DNA of 64,000 nucleotides from Nocardioides flavescens (GTDB lineage: Bacteria; Actinomycetota; Actinomycetes; Propionibacteriales; Nocardioidaceae). The translations under genes were made by a program, and so were the position numbers. Below, piece after piece: positions 60,821-64,000 of the stretch (the stretch's first letter is position 1; each line of letters begins with the position of its first letter). The stretch covers positions 1 through 64,000 of the forward strand of contig NZ_WUEK01000009.1 of the NCBI RefSeq assembly GCF_009823805.1. The letters run 5' to 3'. The notes beneath the pieces were generated by a model that saw only the letters and a program-made list of their open reading frames with translations, was not told where the DNA came from and did not search any database.

Positions 60821-62353
60821 GTGAGCACTCCACCCCCGGCGAGCCTGCGGCCCACGGAGCCGCCGCGGCACCGGCTGGCGGACCTCGCGTCGTTCCTCGG
60901 GGCCACGGTGGCGAGCGCCGGAGAGCCGGTCGAGGTGACCGGGCTCAGCCTGAGCAGCCAGCGGGTCCTCCCCGGCGACCTGTACGCCGCGCTGCCCGGC
61001 GCCCGTGCCCACGGAGCGGCGTACGCCGACGACGCGCGCGCCGCCGGGGCGGTGGCCGTCCTGACCGACCCGGCCGGGGCGGAGGTACTCGCCGGCACCG
61101 GTCCCGCGCTGCCGACGCTCGTCGTCGACGAGCCGCGCCGGGTGCTCGGCCGCCTGGCGGCGCACCTCTACGGCGAGCCCGCGACGGCGATGCGGATGAT
61201 CGGCGTCACGGGCACCCAGGGCAAGACCACCACCACGCGGCTCGCCGAGGCCGGGCTGAGCGCGGCGGGCGTGCGCGCCGGCGTGATCGGCACGGTCGGC
61301 ACCCGCATCGCCGGCGCCGACGTCAAGACCTCGCTCACCACCCCCGAGGCGCCCGACCTGCACGCCCTGTTCGCGCTGATGCGCGAGCAGGGGGTCGAGG
61401 CCTGCGCGATGGAGGTGAGCAGCCACGCGCTCGTCATGGGTCGGGTCGACGGGGTCGTCTTCGACGTGGCGGTCTTCCTCAACCTCGGGCGCGACCATCT
61501 CGACTTCCACGCCGACGTCGAGGACTACTACCGCGCCAAGGCCTCCCTCTTCACCCCCGAGCGGGCGCGGCTCGCGATCGTCAACGTCGACGACGACCAC
61601 GGCCGACGGCTGGCGGGGGAGACCTCTCTCGAGGTGCGCACCCTCTCCACGCGCCACCGCGACGCCGACTGGAGCGTCGCCGAGGTGGTGCCCGGTCCCG
61701 ACGGCACGTCGTTCACCGTGCACGGGCCAGGGGTCGAGGTGCGCGCAGCCGTGCCGGTGCCCGGAGGCTTCAACGTCGCCAACGCGCTGGCCGCCGTCGC
61801 CGCCTGCGCCGAGGCGGGGCTCGACCCCCAGGCGGTCGCCGACGGTATCGCGCGCGGCGGCGGGGTGCCCGGCCGGCTCGAGCGGGTCGAGGCCGGCCAG
61901 CCCTTCACGGTGGTCGTCGACTACGCCCACAAGCCCGACGCGGTGCAGGCCGCCCTCGAGAGCCTGCGGCCGCTGACCTCCGGGCGGCTGATCACCGTGC
62001 TCGGGGCCGGCGGCGACCGCGATCCCGGCAAGCGTCCGTTGATGGGCGAGATCGCCGCGCGCCTCTCCGACGTGCTGGTCGTCACCGACGACAACCCCCG
62101 CACCGAGGACCCGGCCGCGATCCGCGCGGCGGTCCGCGCGGGCGTGCCCGGCGACGCTCGCGCCGACGTGCACGAGGTGGGGGAGCGGCGCGAGGCCATC
62201 GCGACCGCTCTCGCGCTCGCCGGGCCCGGCGACATCGTCGTCGTCGCGGGCAAGGGCCACGAGACCGGTCAGGAGGTCGACGGGGTGGTGCACCCCTTCG
62301 ACGACCGCGAGGTCGTACGTGAGCTGCTGACGGGCGCGGCGTCGGCGCCGTGA
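60821..62353 (+). CDS. murE: UDP-MurNAc-tripeptide synthetase
   Basis: This 510-residue cytoplasmic ligase adds the diamino acid to UDP-MurNAc-dipeptide. It has the P-loop GVTGTQGKTTTTR at about residues 128-140, TTPEAPDLH, MEVSSHALVMGRVDGVVFDVAVFLNLGRDHLDFH with the carbamoyl-Lys region SLFTPERAR, and DDNPRTEDP. The DNPR box is the diaminopimelate-type signature, so Dap and not Lys is added; in Nocardioidaceae this is typically LL-Dap. The GTG at 60821 is preceded by TAGAAC at 60808. The next gene is mraY, not murF. Confidence 0.94.
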   Translation: MSTPPPASLRPTEPPRHRLADLASFLGATVASAGEPVEVTGLSLSSQRVLPGDLYAALPGARAHGAAYADDARAAGAVAVLTDPAGAEVLAGTGPALPTLVVDEPRRVLGRLAAHLYGEPATAMRMIGVTGTQGKTTTTRLAEAGLSAAGVRAGVIGTVGTRIAGADVKTSLTTPEAPDLHALFALMREQGVEACAMEVSSHALVMGRVDGVVFDVAVFLNLGRDHLDFHADVEDYYRAKASLFTPERARLAIVNVDDDHGRRLAGETSLEVRTLSTRHRDADWSVAEVVPGPDGTSFTVHGPGVEVRAAVPVPGGFNVANALAAVAACAEAGLDPQAVADGIARGGGVPGRLERVEAGQPFTVVVDYAHKPDAVQAALESLRPLTSGRLITVLGAGGDRDPGKRPLMGEIAARLSDVLVVTDDNPRTEDPAAIRAAVRAGVPGDARADVHEVGERREAIATALALAGPGDIVVVAGKGHETGQEVDGVVHPFDDREVVRELLTGAASAP

Positions 62354-62526
62354 CCGAGCTGTGACCGGCCTGTGACCAGCACGGCACCCGGGAGCGGCGG
62401 GGCGAATCGGCCAGCGCCGCGCGATGGGGAATCATGGGCCAGCGGTCCGGGCGCGAGCCCGGGCCCGACACAGCCGGCACGAGCGGTCGACGTACGGGGC
62501 ACGACGGAAGGAGCGGCGGAGCGGCG
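62354..62526 (+). other. murE-mraY gap where murF is expected
   Basis: The 173-bp gap holds CTGTGACC-type short repeats at its start (TGACC at 62353, 62364 and 62374) and a poor GC-rich rest. I find no coding remnant of murF on either strand. The mraY ribosome site GGAAGGAG lies at the end. Confidence 0.7.
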
Positions 62527-63615
62527 ATGAGAGCCATCCTGCTGAGCGGCGCGTTCGCCCTGTTCATCTCCCTGCTGGGCACGCGGTTCGCGATCAAGCA
62601 GTTCACCCGGCTCGGCTGGGGCAAGCAGATCCGCGACGACGGCCCCACGAGCCACCACACCAAGATGGGCACCCCCACGATGGGTGGCCTGGTGATCATC
62701 GCGGCCACGCTGGCCGGCTACTTCCTGGCCAAGCTGATCACGATGAGCGCGCCGACCGGCTCGGCCCTGCTGCTGCTGTTCCTCTTCGTGGGGCTCGGCG
62801 CCGTGGGGTTCCTCGACGACTACATCCAGATCGTCAAGCAGCGCAACCTCGGCCTGCGCAGCAAGGCCAAGATGATCGGGCAGACCGCGGTCGCGCTCGT
62901 CTTCGGCGGCCTCGCCCTCTCGCCGTGGCTCAAGGACGAGAACGGCGTGCGCCCGGCGTCCAACCACCTGTCGTTCATCCGTGACCACCAGGCGCTCGTG
63001 CTGCCGACGGTCGTCGTGATGGCGCTGATCTGGTTGATCGTCACCGCGACCAGCAACGGCGTGAACCTCACCGACGGCCTCGACGGGCTCGCGGCCGGCG
63101 CCTCGATGATGGTCTTCGGCGCCTACATGCTCGTCAACATCTGGCAGAACAACCAGTCCTGCGCCTCCGACCGGCTCGACGAGGCCAACATCAGCCTCTG
63201 CTACGAGGTGCGCGACCCGCTCGACCTCGCGATCGTCGCCGCGGCGCTGACCGGTGCCTGCTTCGGCTTCCTGTGGTGGAACGCCTCGCCGGCGGCCATC
63301 TTCATGGGCGACACGGGCTCGCTCTCGCTCGGCGGCGCGATGGCCGGGCTCGCGATCCTCACCCGCACCGAGCTGCTCTTCGTGCTCCTGGGCGGCCTCT
63401 TCGTCGTCGAGACCCTGTCGGTGATGCTGCAGGTCGGCTTCTTCAAGGCGACCAAGGGGCGACGGCTGTTCCGGATGGCGCCGCTGCACCACCACTTCGA
63501 GATGCTCGGCTGGGAGCAGGTCACCGTCACGATCCGGTTCTGGATCATCTCGGGCATCTGCGTGGCCGCCGGCCTCGGCGTCTTCTACGCCGAGTGGGTC
63601 TCGGGCATCGGATGA
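62527..63615 (+). CDS. mraY: phospho-N-acetylmuramoyl-pentapeptide-transferase
   Basis: This 362-residue membrane enzyme joins phospho-MurNAc-pentapeptide to undecaprenyl phosphate to make lipid I. It has about ten helices with the conserved loops [63 protein letters not shown] and [17 protein letters not shown]. The ATG at 62527 is chosen, after GGAGCGGCG; the earlier frame of 31 codons is unlikely. It overlaps murD by 4 bp. Confidence 0.96.
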   Translation: MRAILLSGAFALFISLLGTRFAIKQFTRLGWGKQIRDDGPTSHHTKMGTPTMGGLVIIAATLAGYFLAKLITMSAPTGSALLLLFLFVGLGAVGFLDDYIQIVKQRNLGLRSKAKMIGQTAVALVFGGLALSPWLKDENGVRPASNHLSFIRDHQALVLPTVVVMALIWLIVTATSNGVNLTDGLDGLAAGASMMVFGAYMLVNIWQNNQSCASDRLDEANISLCYEVRDPLDLAIVAAALTGACFGFLWWNASPAAIFMGDTGSLSLGGAMAGLAILTRTELLFVLLGGLFVVETLSVMLQVGFFKATKGRRLFRMAPLHHHFEMLGWEQVTVTIRFWIISGICVAAGLGVFYAEWVSGIG

Positions 63616-64000
63616 GCCGCACCGCGGGCAGGGACCCGGAGCCGCTGCGGCGTCACGACTCCTGGGACGGCGTACGTGCCGTCGTCGCCGGCTTCGGTGT
63701 CTCGGGGTTCGCGGCGGCCGACAACCTGCTCCACCTCGGAGCGACCGTCACCGCGCTGGACGAGCGCGCCGACGGCCCCGACCAGCGCGCCGAGAAGGCC
63801 GAGCTGCTCGAGGTCCTCGGCGCCGACATCCGGCTCGGCGAGGGCGCCACGGCCACGCTGCCCGAGGGCGTCGACCTCGTCGTCACCTCACCCGGGTGGC
63901 GGCCCAGCGCGCCGCTGCTGGCACAGGCCCGCGAGCGCGGGATCCCGGTCTGGGGCGAGGTCGAGCTGGCGTGGCGGCTGCGCGACCCCGAGCACGACAC
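63612..64000 (+). CDS. murD: UDP-MurNAc-L-alanine-D-glutamate ligase (partial, cut by window end)
   Basis: Only the first 129 residues are present. After a charged leader, [32 protein letters not shown] is the N-terminal UDP-binding Rossmann-like domain of MurD, followed by [39 protein letters not shown]. The P-loop and catalytic domains lie outside the window. ATGA overlap with mraY shows co-translation. Confidence 0.92.
   Translation, partial: MSRTAGRDPEPLRRHDSWDGVRAVVAGFGVSGFAAADNLLHLGATVTALDERADGPDQRAEKAELLEVLGADIRLGEGATATLPEGVDLVVTSPGWRPSAPLLAQARERGIPVWGEVELAWRLRDPEHD

Overview
The window is 64 kb of very GC-rich DNA with dense gene packing, many 4-bp start/stop overlaps, frequent GTG starts and TANNNT -10 boxes. 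Gene content (Tad pili, SigE-family ECF sigma factor, PASTA kinase, MraZ-headed division cluster, class II DAHP synthase, Mycobacterium-type SOS box) points to an actinobacterium, most likely of the Nocardioidaceae (Nocardioides-like). The family level is an inference from gene order and repeat style. From memory, the order fadD15, SRPBCC, ArsA-like, small protein, plsC, class II DAHP synthase, pknL/Rv2175c, prenyl synthase, metF-like, DUF3040, mraZ, rsmH, ftsL, ftsI, murE, mraY, murD follows the M. tuberculosis Rv2187-Rv2155c segment, so about 11-64 kb is old actinobacterial core with insertions. I see no prophage, transposase, CRISPR array, rRNA or tRNA.

Layout. 0.1-1.4 kb: M48 metalloprotease. 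1.4-10.8 kb (all minus strand): a Tad/Flp pilus locus with RcpC/CpaB, CpaE/TadZ, the TadA ATPase, a VWA-TadB fusion, TadC, an embedded histidine kinase/response regulator pair and two tandem Flp pilins. 10.8-11.2 kb: an intergenic repeat array. 11.2-17.1 kb: acyl-CoA synthetase, SRPBCC protein, ArsA-like ATPase, a small protein, and two tandem ROK sugar kinases. 17.1-20.7 kb: a ROK repressor divergent from a secreted GH3 glycosidase, with two near-identical palindromes between them. 21-26 kb: acyltransferase, MacS/MacR-type two-component genes split by a flavin-reductase-like gene, GNAT and a coiled-coil protein. 26-30.3 kb: half-length FGGY protein, DUF1028 protein, phosphofructokinase with PPi-type residues, SigE-family sigma factor and a membrane partner. 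30.4-38.6 kb: APC permease, class II and class I DAHP synthases, threonine aldolase, Zn-ribbon/discoidin-like protein, DMT transporter, endonuclease IV. 38.6-47.5 kb: PASTA kinase with the divergent Rv2175c homologue, secreted barnase-type RNase, polyprenyl synthase divergent from metF, SIMPL protein, CrtI-like oxidoreductase, DUF4126 and YbaK proteins. 47.6-50.4 kb: a LexA-controlled HEPN-methyltransferase-Pol IV unit. 50.5-56.1 kb: DUF3040, then (minus strand) MoxR-DUF58-TgpA. 56.2-64 kb: mraZ, tandem RNA-like hairpins, a 50-codon gene, rsmH, ftsL, ftsI, murE, mraY and a truncated murD. murF is missing from its usual place.

How the parts work together. The Tad genes form one pilus assembly system with its own regulators. 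The ROK genes and the GH3 enzyme look like a sugar scavenging and phosphorylation module whose repressor acts on a shared operator. The SOS unit couples DNA damage to translesion synthesis. The mra cluster is headed by a self-regulating MraZ promoter with a 10-bp phased operator and a structured leader ahead of rsmH. Many genes here appear to be transcribed without a leader, with a TANNNT box 6-7 nt before the start codon.
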